Source: Candidatus Woesearchaeota archaeon (lineage in GTDB: Archaea; Nanobdellota; Nanobdellia; Woesearchaeales; JAGVXP01). From it: a stretch of DNA of 38,545 bases. Position 1 is the stretch's first letter. Each line of letters begins with the position of its first letter. The translations under genes were made by a program, and so were the position numbers. The notes below the pieces were generated by a model. That model saw only the letters and a list, made by a program, of their open reading frames with translations, did no database searches and was not told where the DNA came from. Below are positions 8,592 to 17,300 of this stretch, piece by piece. Location: positions 1 through 38,545 of the forward strand of contig JAGVXP010000020.1 in the NCBI GenBank assembly GCA_018303725.1, read 5' to 3'.

Positions 8592-9481
8592 TTTATATCA
8601 TCCTTATAATCTTTTATACCCTCTTTTAAGCTATACTTAGCTTTAAATCCTAAGAATTTTTCTGCTTTGGTTGTGTCTGCTTGCGTGTTGCTCTGATAAG
8701 TTTTAGGGTCATATGGCATCTCAAAATATTCTGGCTCAAGGTTTGTTCCAATGACTTCGTTCAATGCTTTCACTAGCTCATTGAAGTTTGTTGCAATTCC
8801 TGTCCCAACATTATAAACTCCAGATTTTTTTGCATCAATTGCCTTTATTGTTGCTGCAACAGCGTCTTTTACATAGATATGGTCTCTTTTCTGCTCTCCA
8901 AACTTAAAAATCCTTGGATTTTTTCCTTCTTTCATTTGTTTTCCGAGATGATAAATCATGCTGGCTGCCCTTCCTTTATGCGCTTCCCTTGGGCCAAAAA
9001 CATTAAAATACCTCAATCCAACAACATGCATTTTATCAAAATATTTCTCAGCTAATTCGTCCATCATAAGCTTTGATTTAGCATAAGCGCTTAACAGCTC
9101 TTTTTTCTGGCTTTCTTTCATTGGCACAGGGCCATTGCCATACAAACTAGCTGTAGAAGCATAGATAAGTTTTGCATTGTTTTTTTGGGCTAACTTTATA
9201 ATATTTTTAAAGCCTTCAAGGTTTGCCCTTATCATTTCTTTATCATCTTCAAACCTTGGGTCTGTGATTGCTGCTTCGTGGAAAATGACATCTAATTTTT
9301 CGTTTATCTCAAATGGATGAGAAACATCCCCTTTTATGATTCTGCCTTTGAAGCCTTTTAAATTACCCTTTTTTACAGGTTTAAGACTATCCATCACAAT
9401 AACATCATGCCCTTGTTTTTCTAGCTCTAAAGCTAGGTTACTTCCAATAAATCCAGCTCCGCCAGTTACTAAGCATTTCAT
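8588..9481 (-). CDS. hldD: ADP-heptose 6-epimerase-like NAD-dependent sugar epimerase (HldD-like)
   Basis: This extended short-chain dehydrogenase/reductase starts with the NAD motif GGAGFIGSNLALELEKQG. It has the STAS segment followed by the catalytic pair in YAKSK near residue 135. The stretch LRYFNVFGPREAHKGRAAS followed by a GEQKRDHIYVKDAV segment closely resembles bacterial HldD, which inverts C6 of ADP-D-glycero-manno-heptose to the L-glycero form. The length (297 aa) is slightly shorter than typical HldD. Its neighbours on both sides belong to the same pathway and it overlaps the kinase by 4 nt. A UDP-glucose 4-epimerase-like role is the main alternative, since that family shares the fold, but the context argues for heptose. 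Confidence 0.85.
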   Translation of the reverse strand: MKCLVTGGAGFIGSNLALELEKQGHDVIVMDSLKPVKKGNLKGFKGRIIKGDVSHPFEINEKLDVIFHEAAITDPRFEDDKEMIRANLEGFKNIIKLAQKNNAKLIYASTASLYGNGPVPMKESQKKELLSAYAKSKLMMDELAEKYFDKMHVVGLRYFNVFGPREAHKGRAASMIYHLGKQMKEGKNPRIFKFGEQKRDHIYVKDAVAATIKAIDAKKSGVYNVGTGIATNFNELVKALNEVIGTNLEPEYFEMPYDPKTYQSNTQADTTKAEKFLGFKAKYSLKEGIKDYKDDIK

Positions 9482-9849
9482 TTTTCTTTTGGTAATTCTA
9501 ATTTTGACAAATCAACTTTTCCTGAAAGCATTCCTTCTTCCCTATATGAGTCAGAATCCTCATGGTGTGTTGAGAATTCAATTATCTCACTGTCTTCTAG
9601 TCCTGTAAAGCGGTGTTTTACTCCGGGCGTTATCCTTATGGAATCTCCTTCTTTCATTATTCTCTTTTTGTTATTTGCTTCCATAAGCACTTTTCCTTTG
9701 TTTATATAGAAGGTTTCATCCTTTTTTTTATGGTAATGCATAGAGCATCTAAAACCTCTTTTCAGGATTAGTTTTTTACCGCAATAATCATAGTTAACTA
9801 TCCACTCTTCTGATCCCCATACTTTGGGTACTTTTTTATGTTCAGTCAT
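9478..9849 (-). CDS. Cupin-domain protein, possible sugar-phosphate isomerase or epimerase
   Basis: A single small cupin barrel makes up the whole protein. Metal ligands are visible in MHYHKKKDETFY (two His and a Glu) and in ITPGVKHRFTG (the later His). The tail FSTHHEDSDSYREEG resembles cupins attached to sugar-acid synthases and mannose-6-phosphate isomerase type II domains. It is the first gene of the minus-strand heptose operon and overlaps the epimerase by 4 nt. An AAAGAGGAAAA stretch before the ATG could serve as ribosome binding site. Because no GmhA (sedoheptulose-7-phosphate isomerase) is visible here, this cupin is a candidate for the missing isomerase step, but that is inference from position only. 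Confidence 0.85.
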   Translation of the reverse strand: MTEHKKVPKVWGSEEWIVNYDYCGKKLILKRGFRCSMHYHKKKDETFYINKGKVLMEANNKKRIMKEGDSIRITPGVKHRFTGLEDSEIIEFSTHHEDSDSYREEGMLSGKVDLSKLELPKEK

Positions 9850-9860
9850 TTTTCCTCTTT

Positions 9861-9879
9861 AGTATGAATAGTTCATACT
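9861..9879. promoter_or_regulatory. Perfect inverted repeat at the heptose operon start, candidate RHH operator
   Basis: The sequence AGTATGAATAGTTCATACT has 8-bp arms that match perfectly around a TAG spacer. On the minus strand a TTTATATA box lies at 9903-9910, which predicts a transcript start near 9880, so the repeat would cover or directly follow the start site, a common position for archaeal repression. The TTCATAC half-site recurs at 9964-9970. The divergent gene encodes a ribbon-helix-helix protein and is the obvious candidate binder. Confidence 0.6.
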
Positions 9880-9945
9880 TTAGTTATAGTAATAGGAGGT
9901 TATATATAAAGCTTTTGGTTATTTGTATACTAGAATAGAGAAATG

Positions 9946-9970
9946 TTTATATAGTAGTATACATTCATAC
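9946..9970 (+). promoter_or_regulatory. TATA box plus second operator-like site before the RHH gene
   Basis: TTTATATA at 9946-9953 is centred about 27 nt before the ATG at 9977, implying a leaderless transcript that begins at the start codon. Between them lies AGTATACATTCATAC (9956-9970), which contains the same AGTAT and TTCATAC half-sites as the inverted repeat at 9861-9879 but without the 3-nt spacer. A further GTATACT lies at 9925-9931 in inverted orientation. Autorepression together with control of the divergent operon is the simple reading. Confidence 0.5.
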
Positions 9971-9976
9971 CTTTAT

Positions 9977-10726
9977 ATGAAAAAACAGAAAATAGCTATT
10001 TCTTTGGATAAGGAGCTGCTGGATGCTGTAGATAGCAAAGTAGATGGTTCTATAATAAGGTCAAGAAGCCAGGCAGTAGAATTTTTTTTAAGAAAAGGCC
10101 TGCAGGAGCAAAGCATCAGCACAGCCGTGCTCTTGATCAAAGGGGAACAGCAAGGCATATTGCTTAAGGAGTTTAATGGCTCTTCACTAATAAAAAAACA
10201 GCTTGACTTTTTTTCCGGTAGCGGAATTAAAACGGTTTATATTGTTACGCAGCACAGCAGGAATATCAATTCCTTATTAGCTGAAATTGAAAAAGCAGCT
10301 ATAAATGTTGAAATAATAGAGAAAGATATCAAAGGAAATGCCAAGGCTTTGGATGCTATTAAGGGTAAATTGAAAGACAATTTTATCGTTATGTCCGGGG
10401 ATACATATAATGATTTCGATCTGAGGAAGATGGTAAAGAAGCATTTAGAAACGGGTAAATTAGGAACAATTGGCCTGATGTCAAGGGATAAGCCATCTGA
10501 TTATGGAAATGCTGTTCTGGATGGCGACTTAATAATTGATTTCCAGGAAAAGCCCAAACAAGCAACCTCCCATATAGTTAATGCTGGAATCTATATCTTC
10601 AAAAAAGAGGTTTTTGAATTGTTTGAGAATGCTGGTTCTATTGAAAGGGATGTTTTGACAAAGTTAGCAAGAATAAAACAACTCGTTGGCTATTTTACAA
10701 TGGGAGAGTACAGGCATTTTGGTTAA
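9977..10726 (+). CDS. Ribbon-helix-helix DNA-binding domain fused to a degenerate sugar-nucleotidyltransferase fold
   Basis: The track starts this ORF at 9923, but a TATA box and operator-like repeats lie in that extension, so the internal ATG at 9977 (MKKQKIAISLD) is preferred. Residues 1 to about 45 form a CopG/MetJ-type ribbon-helix-helix: a beta strand, then two helices ending in SRSQAVEFFLRKGL. Residues about 52 to 249 follow the GlmU/RfbA-type nucleotidyltransferase fold: TAVLLIKG, FIVMSGDTYNDFDL, SDYGNAVLDGD, DFQEKPKQ and VNAGIYIFKKEVFE all sit at the expected places. However, the GGxGTRLxPLT..PKP loop that binds the NTP is missing, and the terminal DIG motif reads HFG. The protein is therefore more likely a sugar- or nucleotide-sensing repressor than an enzyme. 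It is divergent from the heptose operon. Confidence 0.85.
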   Translation: MKKQKIAISLDKELLDAVDSKVDGSIIRSRSQAVEFFLRKGLQEQSISTAVLLIKGEQQGILLKEFNGSSLIKKQLDFFSGSGIKTVYIVTQHSRNINSLLAEIEKAAINVEIIEKDIKGNAKALDAIKGKLKDNFIVMSGDTYNDFDLRKMVKKHLETGKLGTIGLMSRDKPSDYGNAVLDGDLIIDFQEKPKQATSHIVNAGIYIFKKEVFELFENAGSIERDVLTKLARIKQLVGYFTMGEYRHFG

Positions 10727-10743
10727 AGACATAAGATTAATAA

Positions 10744-11634
10744 TCATCTTTTTAGGTATTCCTTATTCGCATTGATATACCTTTTAACAAAAAACCTGAC
10801 AAAATGCTTTTCATCATTCCATAACTGGCTTGTTTCAAGATTTGAATAATAGGCTTTCCTGTCATTGAATTTTATATCAACCATAGGGTAATTATTTCTT
10901 TGAAGCACATAATTTGCAAGAAGCCTGCTTATTCTTCCATTTCCATCAGTAAAGGGGTGTATCGAAACAAATTTAAGGTGTACCAGAGCAGCAAACTCAA
11001 CAGAATTATAGCGCTTCATATTCTTCTTGTGCCATGAGATAAATTCTTTTAGCAGGGCATCAAGATTTTCCGGGTGTGGAAAGCTTACCCTGCTGCCGGT
11101 TACCATGATTTTATGCAGCCTTATCTTGCCTGCTATCTCAGCATTAGAGCTCCCAAATATCATTCTATGCCATGCGCATACTTTTTTTAATGTAAGCGGG
11201 CCCTTATAATCAAGCATACCATAAAAGGCATTTTTATGGCCTTCTGCTTCTTTAACATCCCTCAATGGCTTGTTTTTTGGTGTTATTCCGTGTATAAATA
11301 ACTCGGCAGTATCCTTAAATGAAAGCTTACTCCCTTCTATCTTGTCAGAATTATAGATAAAGCCGACCATGAATGACTCTATATTCTTCTGCTTCGCTGT
11401 TTTGGGAAGATTTTTCAGCTCTTTTGCATAGCCCTTTTTTATGGCAATTAACGGCTCTTTCCATGCTTTTCTCATGGCTTCAAATTCAATTTCCTTTTTT
11501 ATTTCCTCTGTGTTTTTTGGCTTTTCTCTTCCAAGGTATCTGCTTAATATCTTTGTGTGTTTTCCAAGCTTATAGCTATGCTCAGCATAATAATAGTATT
11601 TCTCCCCTATTTTTCTTTTTCTTACTATGGCCAT
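10744..11634 (-). CDS. Fic-family protein (AMPylase/nucleotidyl-transferring) with internal inhibitory motif
   Basis: The Fic core motif is intact: HPFTDGNGRISRLLANYVL near residue 220 holds the catalytic His and the GNGR anion-binding loop. Upstream, SDKIEGS near residue 95 fits the inhibitory helix consensus (S/T)xxxE(G/N), making this a class with N-terminal autoinhibition. The first 50 residues are basic and aromatic (KRKIGEKYYYYAEHSYKLGKHTKILSRYLG). Fic proteins of this layout transfer AMP to protein hydroxyls and are kept silent by the Glu finger. A TTTATATAA box about 28 nt before the ATG on the minus strand suggests a leaderless transcript. It converges on the RHH gene with 17 nt between stops. 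The target is unknown. Confidence 0.93.
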   Translation of the reverse strand: MAIVRKRKIGEKYYYYAEHSYKLGKHTKILSRYLGREKPKNTEEIKKEIEFEAMRKAWKEPLIAIKKGYAKELKNLPKTAKQKNIESFMVGFIYNSDKIEGSKLSFKDTAELFIHGITPKNKPLRDVKEAEGHKNAFYGMLDYKGPLTLKKVCAWHRMIFGSSNAEIAGKIRLHKIMVTGSRVSFPHPENLDALLKEFISWHKKNMKRYNSVEFAALVHLKFVSIHPFTDGNGRISRLLANYVLQRNNYPMVDIKFNDRKAYYSNLETSQLWNDEKHFVRFFVKRYINANKEYLKR

Positions 11635-11756
11635 AATGGTAGGTTACCTTTACTATTATATAAATTTTGCTATTTTTCAGAAAAAGTAATGGTAAGCTGT
11701 TGAATACGCCGCTATAGGGGTAAAGCAGCTGGTAAACAAATTTATCTATTTTAATT

Positions 11757-11873
11757 TGTCAAGAACCTGCGGTTCTTGAGCATGAACTGAGAAATTGGCT
11801 TTGCCAATTTCTGGTTTGTTAGAAAGCTTCGCTTTCAAACACTCAGAAATTTGCTTTAAGAAAATTTCTGACA
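11757..11873 (-). repeat. Four-hairpin variable-stem element, copy A
   Basis: Read on the minus strand, the layout is TGTCA, hairpin 1, TGAGTGTTT, hairpin 2, TAACAAACCA, hairpin 3, TCAGTTCATGCTCA, hairpin 4, TGACA. All five linkers are identical to copy B (28164-28440). The hairpins are self-complementary but unrelated to those of copy B: GAAAGC-gaa-GCTTTC, GAAATTGGC-aaa-GCCAATTTC and AGAACC-gca-GGTTCT, each with a 3-nt loop. The linkers also pair with each other (TGTCA with TGACA, TGAG with CTCA). It lies between the divergent Fic and PC4-like genes; the rest of that 318-nt gap shows only their promoters. Confidence 0.85.
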
Positions 11874-11952
11874 TTTTATTTATTGGCTAACTATTAATTT
11901 TTTTTAGTTACATTTTTAAATAAACACCTAAACCTTTATCTTAGGTGATATC

Positions 11953-12186
11953 ATGGCATTCGATCCAAACCTAGACAAGCAGTTGTTTTCTGAAACAAAG
12001 GAATTCGAAACAACAAGAATTACAGTATCAGTGCAGCAGTACAATGAAGGGGAGAAAAAGCTCCAGATAAGCAGGGAAAACAGGAACCAGGACGGAGAGT
12101 GGAGCTTTGCAAAGCTCGGCAGGATGTTCAAGGACGAAGCAGAAGCTGTTTTGCCTTTGATTAAGAAGGCTTTAGAGCATATGTAA
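11953..12186 (+). CDS. Small PC4/p15-like nucleic-acid-binding protein
   Basis: The 77-aa protein has a central stretch LQISRENRNQDGEWSFAKLG that fits the PC4/p15 transcription coactivator pattern (beta strands with a basic residue, then an acidic-Gly-Glu-Trp turn), followed by an amphipathic helix AEAVLPLIKKALEHM. PC4-like proteins bind single-stranded DNA or RNA as dimers. The assignment is by pattern and length, so a lineage-specific small protein is the alternative. A TTTTTAAATA box at 11913-11922 predicts a start near 11943, giving a short leader with an AGGTGAT ribosome binding site. The gene uses more G/C-rich codons (AAG, GAG, CTC) than its neighbours, which may mean strong expression. 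Confidence 0.75.
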   Translation: MAFDPNLDKQLFSETKEFETTRITVSVQQYNEGEKKLQISRENRNQDGEWSFAKLGRMFKDEAEAVLPLIKKALEHM

Positions 12187-12197
12187 TTCTAATTTTA

Positions 12198-13298
12198 TTA
12201 AACATATTTCAAAACATCCTCAACACTTATAGCCTTCATGCACCTATTATCCTCTCCAAACATGCATTCTGGCACCTGGCCTTTGTGAACATTAATGCAT
12301 GGAGAATATTCGCAAGCATCGCCTTTATAGACTGAAAGGTTGCCTTTGCCAAAAGGCCCCCACCTTATAGGCAGGTTAGGCCCGAACAATCCAATTGTTT
12401 TTACACCCATTGCAGCAGCAATATGCATAGGCCCTGTGTCATTTGAGATAAATAAGGAGCATTTTGATATTAAATAGAATGTCTGTTTTAGGCTAATCTT
12501 CCCAGCAGCGTTAATTGCCTTGTTTTTTATCAGGCTTTTTATTCCTTCAACCAAGCTGGATTCTTCTTTGGAGCCAATGAAAACAACATCATATTTTCCA
12601 GCTAACTCATCAGCCAATCTGGCAAAATTTTCTTTTGGCCACATTCTAGAGCGCGCAGACTCAGCTGCTCCAGGAGCAATGCCAACTATCTTTTTTAATT
12701 TGTTTTTCCTGATGAAATTGTCAGCTATCTTTTTGTCATTAGCGCTGACAAACATTTTTTCCAGCCTGTCTGCCTTTTTTACAGCCCCTAAAGGCTTCAG
12801 CAAATCAAGATGCGTCTGAACAACATGCTGTTTATCATTATATTTTACTGTATCAGTATAAAGCAAAGCCCTTGCGCCGTGGGAAAATCCAATTCTTTTC
12901 TTTCCAACAAAAAAAGATATTATGGAAGAAATATTGAGATATTCTTCAAAATCAATAACTAAATCATATTTTTTAAAATTCCTGAGCATAAACAATTTAA
13001 TTGAAAAGGGATTAAGTTTTAAGGTAATTAATTTATTAAACAATTTAAGGCCGGAGTACACATCTTTGTTCCTGTCTGTTGCTAGTATGGTAATCTCTGC
13101 TTCAGGGAAGTTATGCCTTAATTCTTTTACAGCAGGCAATGTAAGGATTGTCTCTCCAATGCCCCATAACTGTAAAATCAAGATATTCTTTATTTTTATA
13201 TCCCTATGCTTTGGTAAAATCATATTTACCATAGCTAGGATTAAGCAGGAAACAGTTCCGATATATCTATCAATGAATTTTATTAGTTTTATACCCAT
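12198..13298 (-). CDS. GT9-family (ADP-heptose-type) glycosyltransferase
   Basis: This is a GT-B transferase of family 9, the ADP-heptose:LPS heptosyltransferase family. It shows ILILQLWGIGETILTLPAV at the N-terminal domain start, IGFSHGARALLYTD, VGIAPGAAESARSRMWP, and the donor-site stretch FISNDTGPMHIAAAMGVKTIGLFGP. The C-terminus carries four Cys (CEYSPC, CMFGEDNRC) as in many GT9 proteins. The track starts at 13337, but a TTTATAAA box at 13321-13328 lies about 26 nt from the ATG at 13298 (MGIKLIKF), so a leaderless start there is preferred; the 13 upstream residues would overlap the promoter. It is the natural user of the ADP-heptose made by the 6.6-9.8 kb operon. Its acceptor is unknown. 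Confidence 0.9.
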   Translation of the reverse strand: MGIKLIKFIDRYIGTVSCLILAMVNMILPKHRDIKIKNILILQLWGIGETILTLPAVKELRHNFPEAEITILATDRNKDVYSGLKLFNKLITLKLNPFSIKLFMLRNFKKYDLVIDFEEYLNISSIISFFVGKKRIGFSHGARALLYTDTVKYNDKQHVVQTHLDLLKPLGAVKKADRLEKMFVSANDKKIADNFIRKNKLKKIVGIAPGAAESARSRMWPKENFARLADELAGKYDVVFIGSKEESSLVEGIKSLIKNKAINAAGKISLKQTFYLISKCSLFISNDTGPMHIAAAMGVKTIGLFGPNLPIRWGPFGKGNLSVYKGDACEYSPCINVHKGQVPECMFGEDNRCMKAISVEDVLKYV

Positions 13299-13345
13299 AC
13301 TAAAAAAGAGAGAATAACACTTTATAAATCTTATCAATCTATAGT

Positions 13346-13681
13346 TTATTTCTTCTTTTTAACTGCTATTTTTCTTACTATCTCCTCTAGTTTTTTCTGG
13401 TTGCCTCTTACTATAATGTATATATAAAACATAGATCCAGTTAGGAACATAAACCCAACTATTGTTAGGAAGTCCATTCTTCTTAAAACTTTTAATGAGA
13501 ATATTATCGGGTTTAGCAATTTTGGAAAACCTGCAATTATTACAAATAAAATCCATATGAACATCCAAAAAACATATTCTTTGATTGTTAACTCCTCTCT
13601 TTTATAATGCAAGAACGTGTAATAAATCATAAACAAGCCAAACAATATGCCTAAAATTTGGATACCAAGTATTGTTGCCAT
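13346..13681 (-). CDS. DUF2304-family small membrane protein
   Basis: The 111-aa protein has three hydrophobic segments (about residues 3-22, 34-54 and 68-92) and a very basic tail. The second segment, with YVFWMFIWILFVIIAGFPKLL, and the position directly after a GT2 gene fit DUF2304, a family usually found next to dolichyl-phosphate glycosyltransferases and thought to help them at the membrane. It starts 3 nt after the GT2 stop codon. A small out-of-frame ORF in the track (13359-13568) is a shadow of this gene. Confidence 0.82.
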   Translation of the reverse strand: MATILGIQILGILFGLFMIYYTFLHYKREELTIKEYVFWMFIWILFVIIAGFPKLLNPIIFSLKVLRRMDFLTIVGFMFLTGSMFYIYIIVRGNQKKLEEIVRKIAVKKKK

Positions 13682-13684
13682 TTT

Positions 13685-14347
13685 TTACCTTGTTAAGCGC
13701 CACCAAATCATGTTAAAAACAATTTTTACTCCATCCAAGATTGTTGTTCCTTTGTACTTGTTCAAATAAAATGTTTGTATCGGCACTTCTGTATATTTCA
13801 GCTTGTTTTTACCAGCATTAGCTACCATCTCTGATTCCATGCTGTAATCAGAGGCCTTCCACCTGATTTTCTCATAGGCTTTTTTTGTAAATGCCCTGTA
13901 ACCACATTGCGTGTCTTTTATATCTGTTTTATACAGAATTTTTGTTACAGCATGAATAAACCAATTGCCAAATTTTAAAACCAGAGGCATTGTTTCTCTT
14001 TTTTTTCTGCATCCAAAGATGATATCATACCTATTTAAATTTTTTATGAATTTGGGTATTTCATCAGGGTCGTGCTGGGCATCCGCATCAATAGCGATAA
14101 AAGCTTCAGCGCCCCTTTTTAATGCAAAATCACAGCCCGTTTTTAAAGCAGCGCCTTTACCCAGGTTAACTATATGTTTTAATGCAATCACATTTAATCT
14201 TTTTGCTGCATCATATGTTTTGTCTTTAGAACCATCATCAATTACAACTACTTTATTTGCATACTTCTTTATTTTTTTAATTACCTCACTAATCCTTTTT
14301 TCTTCATTATATGCAGGGATAATTACCCATACATTACTGGCTTTCAT
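13685..14347 (-). CDS. GT2-family polyprenyl-phosphate glycosyltransferase (DPM1/DPG synthase-like)
   Basis: A soluble GT-A domain with VWVIIPAYNEEKRISEVI, VVVIDDGSKDKT, a FIAIDADAQHDPDEIP metal site near residue 85, and DTQCGYRAFTKKAYEKI at the acceptor side. At 220 residues it lacks the C-terminal membrane segments of the second GT2 in the window (4333-5259), so it may depend on the adjacent DUF2304 protein for membrane binding. It should charge dolichyl phosphate with a hexose for use by AglB or a GT-C transferase. Its start overlaps the aglB end by 14 nt, which couples it to the oligosaccharyltransferase. Confidence 0.92.
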   Translation of the reverse strand: MKASNVWVIIPAYNEEKRISEVIKKIKKYANKVVVIDDGSKDKTYDAAKRLNVIALKHIVNLGKGAALKTGCDFALKRGAEAFIAIDADAQHDPDEIPKFIKNLNRYDIIFGCRKKRETMPLVLKFGNWFIHAVTKILYKTDIKDTQCGYRAFTKKAYEKIRWKASDYSMESEMVANAGKNKLKYTEVPIQTFYLNKYKGTTILDGVKIVFNMIWWRLTR

Positions 14348-17300
14348 TTGTGATGTTTGAGGTTATGTTTGAAGAAGTTAAATTGGTTCCTTCTTCAAAT
14401 TCAGCAGCCATGCCCTCTTCAGCTGCCGGTTCTTTAAAATCATCCAATATATTTTTTTCCCCTCCTTCCCAATTAACCTTCCATACAATAATCCTTCCGC
14501 CAAACACGGACATTTGGTCGCTAAACTTTTCAAAATGCTCTAAGCCATGGCCTTCCAGATAAAACAGCCTTGTGAACACGCTTGCGCCTAGTCTTGGAGA
14601 AGCTACAATAATATTATACCTTCCTCCTCCTGCCGGGTATAGTGTAGCGCCAACGCCAATTGTGTCATTAAATTCCTTTTTATTAAACCCTTCTTCAGTT
14701 GCATAAACCAAGGAGTTTGGATGTAACACCCTTCCATCTGGTATTGGGATATCTGCCTGCATGTTATCCAAATCTATCTTTAAAATTAAATTTTGTATGA
14801 AGCTGCATTCTAAAGTGCTATTGGATGTTTGGCTGCATTGAACAACGCCACCATAAGAATGCAAGGGTGAAATCCATGAATTAGCTTCATCATTTGTCAT
14901 ATCCTCAATCTCGTAATAGATATCTTCTGAATCTTCTCTGCTGTAATTAAGCCTCTCTTTTAAAAATGTGGCGCTTAAATCCAAACTATCCATATACTCT
15001 TTCTTTTTTAAGGTATTATAAATCAATGCCTTATCAAAATTCCAATCCCCAAAATGAGACCAAACACCAGATTTGCCTACCATATCCTCAGACACTATAA
15101 AATAATCTTCAGGAGGATCACAGTGTGTATACTCCAATAAAATTTCAATTTCCTCTTTGTCTAATCCTTTCTCAATTAAAGCTTCTCTTGCCCCTTCCCT
15201 GTCTAATAAAATCAAATCATCCAATAAATATTTGGTGTCTACAAATATAGAATTTATTTGGGTTTCTGCCATTCCAATTGTTAATCCTTCTTTTGACATA
15301 ATCTTCTTTCTTAGATTTGATGCGCTAAAATTTTCAAAATCATCCTCAACCAAATTAGGGTACTCTTGCTTTAGCATTAGGTAATATAAATAATCAAACC
15401 CCCTAGCAGAACCGCAATCCAGCATTCTTAAAATCCCTATGGCTACATGCTCATTATCAGTTAGCAATGCCTTGCCCACCCAATGGGCCATTGGCGTGTT
15501 TTGCGAAGTGCCGTCAAAAGTTACTGCCCTGTCTGCTATATTTTTGAACCAATGGCCAAAATCCCACCAGGAATTTATTATAGCATTTGGTTCAGATTCA
15601 ACCCTTATCTTATCCAAAGATACATACCATGCATCATTCACGCTTGGTATCTCGTTTTTAGCCTGCTCTTTGGCTTGGTAGCACATAAACCTTATATCCC
15701 CAAAACCCCGCATGCACAAGGGATAAATAGGCAATAAAACAAAACCAAGGACCAATAAAAAAACAAAACACATAAGAATTCCGGGTATCCACTTAGCTAT
15801 CCCCAATTCCTTGGGCAGCCATTTCATGATATACTTATACGCAATGCCCAACGCAATGCCAAATGCAATAGCAAATGCAGGAACCAACAATAAAGTAAAT
15901 CTTAAGCCTTTTGTGCTGGCATAAATTGTTGAGGCATACCACATAAATATTAATATAGCTATCTTTATATCTATTTTAAAGTCTTTCTCTATAAGCGCTA
16001 TTATAAATTTGATTATGATAGGAATACTAATCCAAACCAGAAAAAACATTAAATTCTGTGGTTTTATGAATAGTATAACGCCAAACCAAACCGTAGAGAA
16101 TGCTAAAAACAAAAGGTCGGATATTCTCCTGCTGTCTTTCCCTACCATTGTTAAGGCTATGCCTATCAGGCTTATAAGCACAACAAGTATCCATCCTGTT
16201 CCTATTTGGGAGATAACGGTATTAAGAGAAGCCGAATTCTGTTCTGCAACTGTTGTATACACATTTGGCCATATTGTTGTTATTCCTACCTCTTTTAATT
16301 TAACAAAACTTGAGAATTCGGTTAAAACATCTTTAAATGTTGTAAACCCCGCAAATAAGGTGACAAATATACCCGACACAACCACAAAAATGGCAAGAAG
16401 AGCTAGCGTATTTTTTATGTCTGACTGCATAATAAAATTTTTAATTCCTTTCTTTAATTCTTCTCTATGGAGCAATACATAGTATATAAGGTAGAGCAGG
16501 GAAGCAATTACAATAAAGTCAAAAATATACCACCAGCCAATCCATGTAAAAGCAAATACACCAACTAAGAAACCGGAAATTGCAGCTAAACTTACCTTCT
16601 TTATCCTTTCTTTTGTTTCAAATGCCTCTAAATACAGCCAAGTGATTAATAAGGGGAATAATATGTTATATGCATCTGTATCAGAAAAACCGCCTATTGT
16701 CCTGGTTAAAAATGCAGGATGTATTGCCACAACAATCCCGGCAATTAAACCGCCAAAGTTGCCGCTTATCCTTCTCCCAATAAAAAATGCTGGAATAACA
16801 GCTAAAGCTGATAATATTACTGGTATGTAGAATGCAACTGTCATCAAATCAACATCCCTATTAAAAAAATGCACTGCCTTGTACAGGTAAGCTTCAAGAT
16901 AAGGGTGTAATTTTACATCAGTAGCCCTTCCTAAGGGTGCCAGCATATGGTTATCCCATGGGACGCCATTCCTTATCTCATCACCTACATGGCCCTTTTC
17001 CAGAAGATTTTGGGCATCCCTCATCCAAAAATAAGGGTCCATTTCCAATAGGTAGGTTTGGCCGTTCTCATTTTGTAATTTTGACTTGAAATAATCAGAT
17101 GTGGCTTTAATCTGTTGGTTTATTTGTTCTTTTTGTTCTGATACAAACTCCTGCATTTTTTTTTCTATCTTTAGATTCTTATTTTCAGTAGGCAGGTTAG
17201 GGTATTGTTGGTTTATCTGTTCCCTAATCTGTGACCTTATCTGATTGTAAACAGCATTCTCGGCCCAGTCATCAGTAATTGGTAAGTATGCAGTATAAAG

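Noticed and set aside
11757-11873. CRISPR array
   Set aside because: The repeated parts are linkers of different length within one element, not equal repeats with equal spacers, and no cas genes are present.
12022-12090. Horizontal transfer of the PC4-like gene on the basis of its G/C-rich codons
   Set aside because: Short, highly expressed genes often show such codon choice; the length is too small to argue for transfer.
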